Of a DNA stretch of 64,000 bases, positions 8,393-18,463 are shown piece after piece. The notes below the pieces were generated by a model, which saw only the letters and a program-made list of their open reading frames with translations, was not told the origin of the DNA and did no database searches. The first letter of the stretch is position 1, and the number at the start of each line of letters is the position of its first letter. The position numbers and the translations under genes were made by a program. The stretch is from Romboutsia lituseburensis (lineage in GTDB: Bacteria > Bacillota > Clostridia > Peptostreptococcales > Peptostreptococcaceae): positions 992,001 to 1,056,000 of the forward strand of contig NZ_JANQBQ010000001.1 of assembly GCF_024723825.1 (NCBI RefSeq). Direction: 5' to 3'.

Positions 8393-10096
8393 TTATTGTT
8401 TAATGTTTTCAGCTTCGTTAGTTGTTTTTTCTTCTATGTTTTTTTCTTCCGTAGTTTGCTTATTATTAGCTTCAGGCTGACTTCCTAAAGTTAAGTTATC
8501 AAACTCAACTATATCAACAAATCCTTTTTCACCTTTTTGATAAGTTATTTTCACTTTATCTCCTACTACTGTTAAAGGTATTTCTGTTGACACCTTAGAT
8601 GTTGCATTAAATATTATACTTTCATTTGAATCGAGTGTCATATAATAGAATGTATTTCCTGATTTAACATCTGGGCTAATCCTTGTTATACTACCTTCTA
8701 ATTTATCTGTTGTTGTATCATTTTCTATTTTTATATTATTTCCTTTTGATGCTAATACTTCTCTGTAATTTCTTAATGCTTCTTCTTTAGATTCACCTAA
8801 TCCTAGTACACTAAAATCTTCAACTGATACAAATGATACCATCTTAACAAGTCCTGCCTTATCTTTTAAAGATGATACATATGTTGGTTTCCCTAAGATA
8901 TTGTACATCACAGGGAAAGTAGCTTCATAATTTTTCTCTTGGACTTTACCTTCTGCAGATCTCATTGCAGCAGTTTCTGTTGCTCCTGGTTGTTTATATA
9001 GTTTAGCTTCTTTTGTTCTAGTATCTACTAACATAAATCCTATAGTAGATTCATCTCCACCTGATGAAGTTATTCCTGTATACCAATATGCCTTATTGTC
9101 ATTTCCATATACTAATGAAGTTCCTTCAGTTGGAACTAAAACACCTTCTTCTGATATAACTGAATTTAAGAATCCTTTTATATATAATCCCCAATCATTT
9201 ATTTGATTTGTTACAAACTCTTGAGGTTGTATCCTATCTATCCATTTTGGAGCATCTTTTATAGAATATCTTTTAGTTTCTCCAGTTTCTGCATCCACAG
9301 TTGCCACACCAACTGCATTTGCTCCACTATATCCTATCTTATGTTCATATAAACTAGCCACCCAATATGGTCTTCCTTCGTCATTTATTTCTAATGTAAA
9401 ATCTGTCATACCTACATCCATTATTCCTTTTACGTACATATGTCTATGTAAATCTTGAAGGAAGTACGCTTCTGGTTGATAAACTATTTTTACAGGTTTA
9501 TTATCTATTTCTTGAACTAGTCTAACATCTTGAGGATTACTTGCAGATACCATTACGTAACCGTTTGTTCCATCTAATGATGTTATCCATTTTATTATAT
9601 CTCTATGTACTAATGGTGCTACCCAATATAATTCACCTTTTACACTTTGTATATGAAATTTACCAAGCTTAGATACACTTCCAAGTGCAGGAACTTCTCC
9701 TAACTTTTTATCTCCTAATTTCATAGCCATATCTTCATCTACTACTCTTATATTGTTAGTATTTACAGGACTTACATCCTTTGAAAATTCGCTTTCTTTA
9801 ACTTCTCCAATTAAATTTCTATATGACTTAGCATGAAGTATTGGAGAAGATGCAATAAATGGTGCTGCTATACTGTATATTATTAGTATTATAGCTATCG
9901 AAAAATTATATTTAGCTATTTTAGATGTTTTTTCTCCCCTATCAAGCATCATATCTAATATTCCTGCTATACCAAAGAAAATTATAAGCACAGAAATACA
10001 TGATATGAAATCAAACCTTAGTACTGGTAATTTAACAAATGCGTAAATAGCTACTATTAAAAAAGCTACACCATATGTTTGTATAAATTTTTTCAT
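8393..10096 (-). CDS. Membrane-anchored extracytoplasmic protein with repeated YWVA segments
   Basis: The 567-residue protein begins with three hydrophobic segments (about residues 9-27, 30-50 and 64-85), then has a large domain predicted to be outside the membrane, and ends in a Glu/Thr/Asn-rich tail. The domain contains about four related units of the form 'aromatic-W-V-A-x-L ... V-x-V-D-A-x-T-G-E ... Y' (for example around LYWVAPL, PYWVASL, AYWYTGI and PTYVSSL), reminiscent of PepSY-type repeats. No catalytic motif is visible. I recognise it as a conserved type of clostridial/bacillar membrane protein but cannot assign a function. An AAGGAG site precedes the start. Confidence 0.65.
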   Translation of the reverse strand: MKKFIQTYGVAFLIVAIYAFVKLPVLRFDFISCISVLIIFFGIAGILDMMLDRGEKTSKIAKYNFSIAIILIIYSIAAPFIASSPILHAKSYRNLIGEVKESEFSKDVSPVNTNNIRVVDEDMAMKLGDKKLGEVPALGSVSKLGKFHIQSVKGELYWVAPLVHRDIIKWITSLDGTNGYVMVSASNPQDVRLVQEIDNKPVKIVYQPEAYFLQDLHRHMYVKGIMDVGMTDFTLEINDEGRPYWVASLYEHKIGYSGANAVGVATVDAETGETKRYSIKDAPKWIDRIQPQEFVTNQINDWGLYIKGFLNSVISEEGVLVPTEGTSLVYGNDNKAYWYTGITSSGGDESTIGFMLVDTRTKEAKLYKQPGATETAAMRSAEGKVQEKNYEATFPVMYNILGKPTYVSSLKDKAGLVKMVSFVSVEDFSVLGLGESKEEALRNYREVLASKGNNIKIENDTTTDKLEGSITRISPDVKSGNTFYYMTLDSNESIIFNATSKVSTEIPLTVVGDKVKITYQKGEKGFVDIVEFDNLTLGSQPEANNKQTTEEKNIEEKTTNEAENIKQ

Positions 10097-10159
10097 TTAA
10101 TACTCCTTTCAAAACTATATCCTTATTAATTACATTATATCCATAATTTTCAAAAAAAT

Positions 10160-10188
10160 AAATACCTCATATAAAATATGAGGTATTT
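10160..10188 (-). terminator. Intrinsic terminator after the YiiX-like gene
   Basis: A perfect 13-bp stem (10160-10172 with 10176-10188) followed by a T-rich run on the minus strand separates the 10223-10786 gene from the next gene. Confidence 0.8.
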
Positions 10189-10222
10189 TCTTCATTGTTT
10201 TATTAATTTTAAATATAATAGC

Positions 10223-10786
10223 TTATGCTTCAGCAACTCTAGTTATATATATAGGTTCTCTTGTTGAATATTTAGATAGTAATCCTTCATATTCTAGCTC
10301 TAATCCTTCTAAATTATAAAAGTCATTAGGTCTAGTTTCATATGCTGGTTTCTCTATTATATGTATATCACTTTTTTGCATCATATCAGCTACAAAGTGT
10401 GAACATACATACTTATACTCTTTTTCTCTTGGTCTATCTATTGATAAACATACAAGTGCTTTAACATCATAATCATATTCTTCTCTATTTTCACTAACAT
10501 TCATTATATTCTTATATAATTTTTCATACTGTAAGTCTGTAACATCTAATGAGTACACCCTACACATAGTATTTGTCTTAATAGCATATAATCCTTCATT
10601 TATATTTTCTTCCACAAACCCTGCAAATATAGGAGTTTTAGGATTTAATCTTCCAAAGGAATACATAGGTCTTAACTCTTTATTTAAAGCTATAGATACG
10701 TGTGCATATGGGGTTTTACTTATATTTCTTATAAGATAAGATAATAATGTACCAGTATAAGTTGTTACGATATATATCTTTTTCAT
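10223..10786 (-). CDS. Permuted papain-like amidase/peptidase (YiiX/C92-like)
   Basis: This 187-residue protein has the circularly permuted NlpC/P60 (papain-like) arrangement: the His in the early block TPYAHVSIALN (His29) and the Cys in the later block YVCSHFVADMM (Cys128), in the reverse order to classical NlpC/P60 enzymes. Such proteins hydrolyse amide or ester bonds in lipids or peptides; the substrate is unknown here. No signal peptide is visible, so it is probably cytoplasmic. The start follows GGGGGAG and the gene is a single-gene unit with its own terminator. Confidence 0.7.
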   Translation of the reverse strand: MKKIYIVTTYTGTLLSYLIRNISKTPYAHVSIALNKELRPMYSFGRLNPKTPIFAGFVEENINEGLYAIKTNTMCRVYSLDVTDLQYEKLYKNIMNVSENREEYDYDVKALVCLSIDRPREKEYKYVCSHFVADMMQKSDIHIIEKPAYETRPNDFYNLEGLELEYEGLLSKYSTREPIYITRVAEA

Positions 10787-10863
10787 ATTTCTCCCCCTTA
10801 ATTTTTTAAATTAATACAACTATAGAATTATATCATAATCTATATATATTTGTAAATACATTT

Positions 10864-11430
10864 TTATTTGCTCTCTTTATGAATTTTATTATTAACTCGT
10901 TTTCCGATTATCCAAGATATTAAAATAGCAAAAGTAAATATAACTATCTTTTTAGGATTATAAAATAAATCACCAATATCTTCTCCAATATAACTTAAAA
11001 GTAAAAACATAACAAATTTACCACATACCATCCCAGATATAAATGTTTTTATATCAAATCCAACAAATCCAGATGTAATAGTTATTAAAAAATCAGGAAT
11101 AAAAGGACATACATATGATATAAATATACTATTAAACCCTTGTTTTTTTATCCAAGATTTAATTTTAATTATTTTAATATTTTTTTCATACTTTGTAAAG
11201 AACTTAATTGTAGAAAATTTTTTAGCAACATAATATAATGCTATGGATGCAACGCTTGAACCAACCCATGATACTAAAAAACCCTTCCACATTCCAAGAA
11301 CAAAAGCATTTGCTAAAACTATCGCTAAAAGTGGTAATACTGGAGCAAATGTTTCTACAGCTACTAATAAAAGTCCTATTACAGCAGCTAACAATTTATG
11401 ATCTGCTATTGAGTATAATATTTGTTCCAT
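10864..11430 (-). CDS. VTT-domain (DedA/TVP38-like) membrane protein
   Basis: The protein (188 residues from ATG at 11430, preceded by AGGTGC) has four to five membrane segments and the FAPVLPLLAIVLANAFVLG and PFIPDFLITITSGF blocks that mark the TVP38/TMEM64/DedA (VTT, formerly SNARE-associated) superfamily. Bacterial members move undecaprenyl phosphate or other lipids across the membrane or support membrane homeostasis; the exact lipid is unknown. A GTG at 11442 is in frame but too close to the ribosome binding site. It follows the 11472-12119 membrane-anchored gene by about 40 bases and may be cotranscribed. Confidence 0.78.
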   Translation of the reverse strand: MEQILYSIADHKLLAAVIGLLLVAVETFAPVLPLLAIVLANAFVLGMWKGFLVSWVGSSVASIALYYVAKKFSTIKFFTKYEKNIKIIKIKSWIKKQGFNSIFISYVCPFIPDFLITITSGFVGFDIKTFISGMVCGKFVMFLLLSYIGEDIGDLFYNPKKIVIFTFAILISWIIGKRVNNKIHKESK

Positions 11431-11471
11431 AAATACATGCACCTAATTTCTGTCGTTTATTTTCATATGTT

Positions 11472-12119
11472 TTATCTAATATTAATTTTGTATTTAGATA
11501 TAGCGTCTATAATATTATTAACTTGTAAGTTCAAATCTAGTATTATTTTATTTTCTTTTATTTCTATATTATTTAAAACTATTGGATATGTATAACTTTT
11601 GTCTATAGTTATAACTTTTCCATTTAAAGTAAATGGTATTTTATCTTTATATGAATTTAAATGGTTAATTAAAGTCTTGTCACTTAAATTAATTTTTCCA
11701 AGTTTTAAATTACTTACTTCTATATTTAAGTTGTTATCAGATATCTTTGGCATTAAATATGCTTCGATTTGACTATCTATAATTCCAAACGCCTTATACG
11801 GAGATACTATTTTAACCTTATCATTTTCAAGAATTATACTAGCATCTTCTAATTCAGTTATATTGTTTGTTTTCATTACTGAATAAACTATATCTTTAAA
11901 TTCTTGTGATGTTATAGATATTTTTCCTTGTAAACCTAGAGGTTTTTTTGATATTTCAAAGTTGTCTATAGATGACTCTTTTATTAACTGCTCAATAGTT
12001 ATAATTTTTCCTTTTTCTACAGATACTTTCTCCTCTGGCATTAATGCATAATATGTACCACCTAATAATACTAAAACAATAATTATAATAGAAGTTATTA
12101 TTTTCATTCCTTTATTCAA
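11472..12119 (-). CDS. Membrane-anchored extracytoplasmic protein of unknown function
   Basis: This 215-residue protein has one N-terminal membrane segment (residues 6-27) followed by a soluble domain rich in alternating beta-strand patterns and Ile/Asn/Lys. The size and the layout resemble the YpmS-like (DUF2140) or DUF2993 lipid-binding type proteins, but I do not see a diagnostic motif. The start is a TTG at 12119 with GAGGTG seven bases upstream; an ATG four codons in has no good site. It probably heads a two-gene unit with the VTT-domain protein. Confidence 0.55.
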   Translation of the reverse strand: MNKGMKIITSIIIIVLVLLGGTYYALMPEEKVSVEKGKIITIEQLIKESSIDNFEISKKPLGLQGKISITSQEFKDIVYSVMKTNNITELEDASIILENDKVKIVSPYKAFGIIDSQIEAYLMPKISDNNLNIEVSNLKLGKINLSDKTLINHLNSYKDKIPFTLNGKVITIDKSYTYPIVLNNIEIKENKIILDLNLQVNNIIDAISKYKINIR

Positions 12120-12543
12120 ATTTCATCACCTCTTCTAAATTTCCATAAAACAATTATATACCTATTATTCGTATTGTGTTTGTTAAATATTATTAATTTA
12201 TAGTTATATTTTATATTATTTAGATTTAGAGATATTTATTAATAAAATTAAACCTACTATGAAATAAATAATCTATTTTATATTTTTAAAGTTAATTTTA
12301 AGATTAATTTATATAAAGCAGTTTATTTTTATAAATTTTATAAATCACATTTAATTATTATCTTGTTTTTACTTATAAAATATATATTTTTGTATAATAA
12401 TGTTAAATATATATTCTGATAAGATTTGATTTTTAAGTAATTATATCTTTATTTTTTTCCAATATTAGATTAAAATGAATAGTATGGATTATAGTATCTT
12501 TATTTACTATATAGAAAATTTAATTAATAGAGAGGTATTATAT
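12120..12543. other. AT-rich intergenic region upstream of glnS
   Basis: Promoters for the divergent membrane protein and glnS should be here. I looked for a T-box leader (tRNA-responsive) before glnS and found no T-box sequence. Only AT-rich DNA with a possible TATAAT near 12395 is seen. Confidence 0.5.
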
Positions 12544-14208
12544 ATGTCAAATGAAAACAATTCATCTAACTTTATAAAAAACATTATTATAAATGACTTA
12601 GATACAGGAAAACATGACAGTATCATAACTCGTTTTCCACCTGAACCAAACGGATACTTACATATTGGGCATGCAAAAAGTATATGCTTAAACTTCGGTT
12701 TAGCTGACGAGTTTAAAGGAAAAGTAAACCTAAGATTTGATGATACAAACCCAATAAAAGAAGATGTAGAATATGTTAATTCTATTAAGGAAGACGTTAA
12801 GTGGTTAGGATTTGATTGGAACAACCTATACTTCGCATCTGATTACTTCGATGAAATGTACAAAAGAGCTCTTGTTTTAATAAAAAAAGGAAAAGCTTAC
12901 GTATGTGATTTAACTCAAGACGAAATAAGAGAATATCGTGGAACTTTAACTGAACCTGGTAAAGAAAGTCCATACAGAAATAGATCTGTAGAGGAAAACT
13001 TAGATTTATTCGAAAGAATGAAAAATGGTGAATTTAAAGATGGAGAAAAAGTTTTAAGAGCAAAAATAGATATGAGTTCTCCTAACATAAACTTTAGAGA
13101 TCCTATAATATATAGAATAGCTCATTCTCATCATCACAATACTGGTGACAAATGGTGTATATATCCAATGTATGCATTTGCTCATCCATTAGAAGATGCT
13201 ATCGAAGGTATAACTCACTCTATATGTACTTTAGAGTTTGCTGATCAAAGACCACTTTACGATTGGTTCGTTAGAGAATGTGAAATGGAATCTGTTCCAA
13301 GACAAATAGAGTTTGCAAGACTTAACCTTACAAATACTGTTATGAGTAAAAGAAAATTAAAGCAACTTGTTGATGAAGGTGTAACTGATGGATGGGATGA
13401 TCCTCGTATGCCGACTATATCTGGACTTAGACGTAGAGGATACACTCCAGATGCTATACGTAACTTCTGTCGTGAAATAGGTGTAGCTAAAGCTGATTCT
13501 ACGGTTGATAGCCAAATGTTAGACTTCTTCGTAAGAGAAGACTTACAACCTAAAGCTCCTCTTGCTATGGGTGTTTTAAAACCACTTAAATTAATTATAA
13601 CTAACTACCCAGAAGGTCAAACAGAGATGCTTGAAATAGAAAACAATGCCAAAGATGAAACTAAAGGAACTAGATTAGTACCATTTGGTAGAGAATTATA
13701 TATAGAACAAGATGACTTTATGGAAGAACCTGTTAAGAAATATTTCAGATTATTCCCAGGAAATGAAGTTCGTTTAAAAGGTGCATACTTTGTTAAATGT
13801 AATGAAGTTATAAAAGATGCAAACGGAAATGTTGTTGAAATACATTGTACTTATGACCCTGAAACTAAGAGTGGTTCAGGATTTACTGGTCGTAAAGTTA
13901 AAGCTACTATACACTGGGTTGAAGCAAACTCTGCTAAGCCTTGTGAGTTTAGATTATATGAGCCATTAATTCTTGATGATGCTCCAGAAAATGAAGGTAA
14001 GCATTTCTTAGAGCAAATAAATCCAAACTCTATAGAAATACTTCAAGGATTTATAGAACCTACTCAACTTGAGAATGCTAAAGTTTTAGATAAATTCCAA
14101 TTCGTAAGAAACGGATTCTTCAGTGTTGATAATAAATACACAACTGATGAAAAACTAGTATTAAATAGAGTTGTTCCATTAAAGAGTTCTTTCAAACCTG
14201 GTAAATAA
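12544..14208 (+). CDS. glnS: Glutaminyl-tRNA synthetase
   Basis: The protein is 554 residues from the ATG at 12544, the same length as Escherichia coli GlnRS. It has the class I motifs [16 protein letters not shown] (HIGH at 40-43) and VMSKRKL (267-271, the KMSKS equivalent), plus the [12 protein letters not shown] and [16 protein letters not shown] blocks of GlnRS and its two C-terminal beta-barrel anticodon-binding domains. It charges tRNA-Gln directly. A longer frame opens at 12475, but the start at 12544 has an AGAGAGG site and matches homologues. Codon use is less AT-extreme than the neighbours, as usual for a highly expressed gene. It is a single-gene unit. Confidence 0.96.
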   Translation: MSNENNSSNFIKNIIINDLDTGKHDSIITRFPPEPNGYLHIGHAKSICLNFGLADEFKGKVNLRFDDTNPIKEDVEYVNSIKEDVKWLGFDWNNLYFASDYFDEMYKRALVLIKKGKAYVCDLTQDEIREYRGTLTEPGKESPYRNRSVEENLDLFERMKNGEFKDGEKVLRAKIDMSSPNINFRDPIIYRIAHSHHHNTGDKWCIYPMYAFAHPLEDAIEGITHSICTLEFADQRPLYDWFVRECEMESVPRQIEFARLNLTNTVMSKRKLKQLVDEGVTDGWDDPRMPTISGLRRRGYTPDAIRNFCREIGVAKADSTVDSQMLDFFVREDLQPKAPLAMGVLKPLKLIITNYPEGQTEMLEIENNAKDETKGTRLVPFGRELYIEQDDFMEEPVKKYFRLFPGNEVRLKGAYFVKCNEVIKDANGNVVEIHCTYDPETKSGSGFTGRKVKATIHWVEANSAKPCEFRLYEPLILDDAPENEGKHFLEQINPNSIEILQGFIEPTQLENAKVLDKFQFVRNGFFSVDNKYTTDEKLVLNRVVPLKSSFKPGK

Positions 14209-14210
14209 AT

Positions 14211-14247
14211 AAAAAAGAGTCTTGAATAATTTTCAAGGCTCTTTTTT
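14211..14247. terminator. Bidirectional terminator between glnS and the lipid kinase gene
   Basis: A 16-bp stem (14211-14226 with 14232-14247, one G-T pair) flanked by A and T runs lies between two convergent genes. Confidence 0.88.
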
Positions 14248-14253
14248 ATTATT

Positions 14254-15144
14254 TTATTTATTAAATCCAAGTATTTGTATACCATCCTTAATACATTCAA
14301 TTTGTAGTGGAAAATCTGGTCCTTTTTCTCCGTCTATATCTGTTGACAAATCATCGCTACACTCAATTAATACTTTTTTTGTTTTAAAATATAAAAGTTC
14401 ATTTTCATTAAATTGATCTAAATGTTCCCCTCTTAATACACTAATTAGTACTGGTATAGATTTTGGAATAGGCATACCTTTAAATATTATAACATCTAGA
14501 TATCCATCATTTACTTCTGCTTTATATGCTAAGTTTATGTTTCCTGCAGTTTTCCCATTGAAAACTAACATTAAATACATATCTCCTTCATACTTAACCT
14601 CATCTGATGTAACTCGTATATTAAACTTCCTCATATGAAGAGCTTCTTCAATTCCTGTTATGTAATAAGATACTTTTCCCATATAATTTTTTAAATCAGG
14701 ATTAATCTTTTGAGACACGTCTGTAAACATACCTGCGCTAGCTACATTTATAAAATATTTATTATTTATCTTTCCTATATCAATTCTCTCAGAAGTAGAT
14801 TTAATTATGCATTCTATAGCTTTTTTTATATCCCATGGAATATCTAAAGCTTTAGCAAAATCATTTGCAGTTCCTGTTGGCAATATTCCAATAGGCAAAT
14901 CTATATCAAACTCTTTCATTGAATTTATGACTGTATCTAAAGTTCCATCTCCTCCAGCTAGTAATAAATGATCATAGGTTTCATCAATTCCTAAAAAAGC
15001 CTTACTTATATGTTCTTCCTTATTTAATCTATATGGTACTAACATATAATTATTTTTTTGATATATTTGAATTATGTCATCTAAGTGATTAACTATTCTT
15101 TTTTCACCTGAATTTGGATTATATATAAGTTTTACTTTTTTCAT
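14254..15144 (-). CDS. Diacylglycerol/lipid kinase, YegS/DgkB family
   Basis: The 296-residue protein has the N-terminal NPNSG motif (residues 9-13), the GGDGT nucleotide-binding motif (64-68) and the LPTGTANDFAKAL block that characterise the DAGK catalytic domain of YegS/DgkB/BmrU proteins. They phosphorylate diacylglycerol or a related lipid with ATP, recycling diacylglycerol made during lipoteichoic acid and other polymer synthesis. The C-terminal half carries the usual beta-rich domain with a DGEKGPDFP motif. The start follows TAGGAGG. Whether it is DgkB or another lipid kinase of the group cannot be told from sequence alone. Confidence 0.88.
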   Translation of the reverse strand: MKKVKLIYNPNSGEKRIVNHLDDIIQIYQKNNYMLVPYRLNKEEHISKAFLGIDETYDHLLLAGGDGTLDTVINSMKEFDIDLPIGILPTGTANDFAKALDIPWDIKKAIECIIKSTSERIDIGKINNKYFINVASAGMFTDVSQKINPDLKNYMGKVSYYITGIEEALHMRKFNIRVTSDEVKYEGDMYLMLVFNGKTAGNINLAYKAEVNDGYLDVIIFKGMPIPKSIPVLISVLRGEHLDQFNENELLYFKTKKVLIECSDDLSTDIDGEKGPDFPLQIECIKDGIQILGFNK

Positions 15145-15270
15145 ATTTCCTCCTAACTAACCTTGGTGACTTATTCTCTAAAAATATATTATTAATATAT
15201 TATATGATTAATTGTAAAATCTTATTTATCAATAAATCCATTAATTTCAATTTATATACTTTTAAATATA

Positions 15271-15912
15271 TTAATACCCAAAATTTTCGTTTATAAATAT
15301 TACATGTATTCTATTTGCTGTTCTTTGTCTTTTTATTAATGTATATTCACAACATATTCTATCTGGACTTTCACAATCCATGCAGTATCCCGTTGTTTTA
15401 CAAGGAGTTTTTGTTCCTATTCTTTTAGCATTTGCAGGAGCTGCAATAGATTTATTTCTGTTTACAGCTTCATCAATATCTTTAACTATTTTATTTACTC
15501 CTGTTATAACAATTACTTTGTCTGGCCCATATAACATAGCTGCTACCCTATTGCCATTACCATCTACATTATAAAGCTCTCCATTTTCTGTTATAGCATT
15601 TGTACTTGTAAAGTATGCATCTGCACTGAACGTATCTATATATATTTGTTTCATATCTTGTGGTGTAAGGTTTTCTTTGTATCTATCTAAAAACTTATAA
15701 GTACCATTCTTCAAAAGATCTATTACCCCTGTCTCAAATAAAGACATTGATCCACCACAACTAACTACTGAGTCCTTCTCAACTAACTCTTGTATTTTAT
15801 TTAATAATTCTTCTTTATTATTTACAAAATAGCCTTTCATATTATTTTTTTCTAAAGCTAATATAGTTCTCTTTATTTTTTGTTCATTTACCCAAACAAC
15901 ATTGTTATCCAT
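15271..15912 (-). CDS. LUD-domain protein (lactate utilisation type, former DUF1121)
   Basis: The protein (213 residues from ATG at 15912) has the LUD-domain features SVVSCGGSMSLFETG, the ADAYFTSTNAITENGELYN pair of segments and GPDKVIVITG, followed by a Cys-rich end (PCKTTGYCMDCESPDRICC) that probably binds metal. LUD proteins occur in lactate-oxidation complexes (LutC) and as orphan proteins; this shorter Cys-tailed group is common in clostridia and its role is not known. The frame extends to 15942, but GGAGAGGAG lies nine bases before 15912, which makes that the better start. Confidence 0.8.
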   Translation of the reverse strand: MDNNVVWVNEQKIKRTILALEKNNMKGYFVNNKEELLNKIQELVEKDSVVSCGGSMSLFETGVIDLLKNGTYKFLDRYKENLTPQDMKQIYIDTFSADAYFTSTNAITENGELYNVDGNGNRVAAMLYGPDKVIVITGVNKIVKDIDEAVNRNKSIAAPANAKRIGTKTPCKTTGYCMDCESPDRICCEYTLIKRQRTANRIHVIFINENFGY

Positions 15913-16131
15913 AATTGTATTCTCCTCTCCAATTAAAAGCATTTAACTAAAGTTTTATATAAACTTTAAGCATAATATCTTATTTACTTAATATATAATT
16001 CCTTCTTAATTATATATTATCATATGTACATATTTTTTCCATATAATTCAAAATACATTTTTTAACAGATGTTTTAATTTAATTCCCACAGGGTATATAA
16101 TAAAACTATTAATATTTATGAGGTGATACAT

Positions 16132-16899
16132 ATGATAACAATAATTTCCCCAACTACAACAATGAATTTCGATAAAGATATAAATTTAAATAAACACAGT
16201 ACTCCTTTTTTTGCAAATGATGCTAATTATCTTATGAGCATACTAAAAACATTATCTATTGAGGAAATCTCAGGTTTAATGAATTTAAGTGATGATTTAT
16301 CTAACTTAAATTTTAATAGATATAAAAACTTTGGAAATCAAAATAATAAAAAGTGTCAAAGTCTATTTGCATTTGATGGTGAAGTTTTTAGTTGTATGAA
16401 TGCTAATGATTTTAATGATGATGAAATAGAATTTGCAAATAAGCATTTTAAAATTATATCGGGTCTTTATGGAGTACTTTCTCCACTTGACTTAATAGAA
16501 CCTTACAGACTTGAAATGAAAGCAAAGCTTAATAATAAATATGGCAAAGATCTTTATAAGTTTTGGAAGTGTAAAATAACAGAATTTCTTATAGATGAAC
16601 TTGATAAGCAAAAAAATAAAATTTTAGTTAACTTAGCTTCTTCTGAATACTTAAAATGTGTTGATTTAAAAAAGCTTGGTGATTTTAAGTTTATTGATAT
16701 TATATTCAAAGAATATGATGCTTCAAAAGATGTGTATAAAGTCAAAGGCCTTTATGCTAAGAAAGCTCGTGGGTATATGGTTTCTTATATTGTTAAAAAT
16801 AAAATTGATAATGCTAATGATTTGATGAAATTTAATTTAGAAGGTTATAAATTTAATAAAGATTTATCTAATAATAACTCATTTGTGTTTACTAGATAG
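16132..16899 (+). CDS. yaaA: Peroxide stress protein YaaA (UPF0246)
   Basis: This 255-residue protein opens MITIISPTTTMNFD, aligned with the MLILISPAKTLDY start of YaaA, and has the CQSLFAFDGEVF, ISGLYGVLSPLDLIEPYRLEM (in two parts) and KKARGYMVSYIV blocks of the family. In E. coli YaaA limits free iron and DNA damage during hydrogen peroxide stress and binds DNA. The start at 16132 has GAGGTGA five bases upstream; a GTG at 16123 lies inside that site. It is a single-gene unit ended by the hairpin at 16910. Confidence 0.9.
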   Translation: MITIISPTTTMNFDKDINLNKHSTPFFANDANYLMSILKTLSIEEISGLMNLSDDLSNLNFNRYKNFGNQNNKKCQSLFAFDGEVFSCMNANDFNDDEIEFANKHFKIISGLYGVLSPLDLIEPYRLEMKAKLNNKYGKDLYKFWKCKITEFLIDELDKQKNKILVNLASSEYLKCVDLKKLGDFKFIDIIFKEYDASKDVYKVKGLYAKKARGYMVSYIVKNKIDNANDLMKFNLEGYKFNKDLSNNNSFVFTR

Positions 16900-16909
16900 T
16901 TATATTTTT

Positions 16910-16931
16910 AGAGAGTGCATTTGCACTCTCT
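16910..16931 (+). terminator. Intrinsic terminator after yaaA
   Basis: A 9-bp stem (16910-16918 with 16923-16931), ATTT loop, followed by a run of T on the plus strand. Confidence 0.85.
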
Positions 16932-16972
16932 TTTTATCTTACCTATTTAATATTTTATTTAATAGCGATATA

Positions 16973-18268
16973 TTACTTATGAGTTCCATCAAAATTCTCT
17001 ATATAAACCATTACATTTTCAGTATTTATTCTCATTTTAAACCAATTTTCAATATTTACTAAACTATTTCTAAGATCTTCATTCTCGCTATATATAACAA
17101 TTACAGGTATACCACTATCTTTTTGTGTTTCTCCATCTAAATATCCTATATATAATTTTTTAATTTCAGGATAGATAGCCTTTATTTCTTTAGATATTGC
17201 TTGATTATTAATCTCAGTAGGTTTATTTTTTATAATACCTCCCATATTATTTTTTAAACTATTTTCATTATTTTTTATATTATTCATGTATTTTTCTATG
17301 ATAGATAGTTCACTTTTATCTTGATTTATTATTAACTTTTTATCACCTAATCCATAATAAGAAAGTTTTTTGTTTAACTCATTTAAATCATTAGTTGTTA
17401 TTCTATCTCCAATAGTAACTAGTGTTATAGTATCATTCTTTTCATCTATTATTTTATTTAGCACATATTGTTGTTGTAATTCTTTATTTATAAAATCATT
17501 TAAATTCTTATCATTTATAGTTTCTCTAATCATTGCAATAGCAGATATCATACTTGGTATCATAACTATAATAGATAATGTAATTATAAATCTTTTAAAT
17601 TTTTTTTGTTTTTCAGTATCTACACTAGTTTTAGTTGGCACACCTAGTGCCTTTGTAACTATGAATGTTGATATAGATATAAAAAAACCATTTATAAAAA
17701 ATAAGTATCCTGCACCTAAAAATATTTCAATTTGTTTTGTTGCTATTCCATACCCTGAAGTGCATAAGGGTGGCATTAAAGCTGTTGCTATAGCAACTCC
17801 TGGTATTACATTACTTGATTTATTACGTGTCAACCCAATCATTCCTGCTATACCACCTATAAAAGCAATAATAACATCCCATATAGTGGGACTTGTCCTT
17901 GCCAATATCTCACTTCCAGCAGTAGTTATTGGTGTTAATTTAAAATAAATAGTTGATGTAATTATACTTATCAAAATAGAAATACCTAATATTTTAAAAG
18001 CACTTTTTAAAAGTTCTGCATTGTACGTTCCTACACCATACCCTATACCTATGGTTGATCCCATTAACGGTGATATTAGCATTGCACCTATTATAACTGC
18101 TACAGAATTCATATTAAGACCTATAGATGCAATAATTATTGCACACATCAAAATTATAAAGTTTGCTCCATGTACATTCATTCCTTCTAAAATATTATCC
18201 TGTATTTCTTTATAACTAGCTTGATTTCTAGTAAATTGATATCTAAATTTATCTATATCAAACTTCAT
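16973..18268 (-). CDS. DUF389 family membrane protein
   Basis: The 431-residue protein has five to six membrane segments in its first 250 residues, with the DUF389 (TIGR00341) hallmarks VHGANFIILMCAIIIASIGLN (seen as two pieces), VIIGAMLISPLMGSTIGIG, SPTIWDVIIAFIGGIAGMIG and VAIATALMPPLCTSGYG. The C-terminal 180 residues are soluble and may be a periplasmic or cytoplasmic sensor-like domain. The function of the family is not established. An AGGAGG site precedes the ATG. Several long frames on the opposite strand here are shadows. Confidence 0.85.
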   Translation of the reverse strand: MKFDIDKFRYQFTRNQASYKEIQDNILEGMNVHGANFIILMCAIIIASIGLNMNSVAVIIGAMLISPLMGSTIGIGYGVGTYNAELLKSAFKILGISILISIITSTIYFKLTPITTAGSEILARTSPTIWDVIIAFIGGIAGMIGLTRNKSSNVIPGVAIATALMPPLCTSGYGIATKQIEIFLGAGYLFFINGFFISISTFIVTKALGVPTKTSVDTEKQKKFKRFIITLSIIVMIPSMISAIAMIRETINDKNLNDFINKELQQQYVLNKIIDEKNDTITLVTIGDRITTNDLNELNKKLSYYGLGDKKLIINQDKSELSIIEKYMNNIKNNENSLKNNMGGIIKNKPTEINNQAISKEIKAIYPEIKKLYIGYLDGETQKDSGIPVIVIYSENEDLRNSLVNIENWFKMRINTENVMVYIENFDGTHK

Positions 18269-18463
18269 ATTTTATCCTCCTATATACAAATATTAATATT
18301 AATATTTACAATATAAGTTAATTATATTTATCCATACTATTTTGCTTATATTCATTGTTAATATTATACTAGTTATTAAACTTTGGTATAATTATTTATA
18401 AGTATAAAAAAGGATATACCATGGATATAGATTATTATACAAAAACTTTTATGGGGGAAATCT

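Noticed and set aside
12120-12543. T-box leader before glnS
   Set aside because: No T-box consensus or specifier stem could be found in the leader.
17370-17948. Plus-strand 192-codon frame opposite the DUF389 gene
   Set aside because: Hydrophobic shadow of membrane segments on the other strand; no site and no family match.
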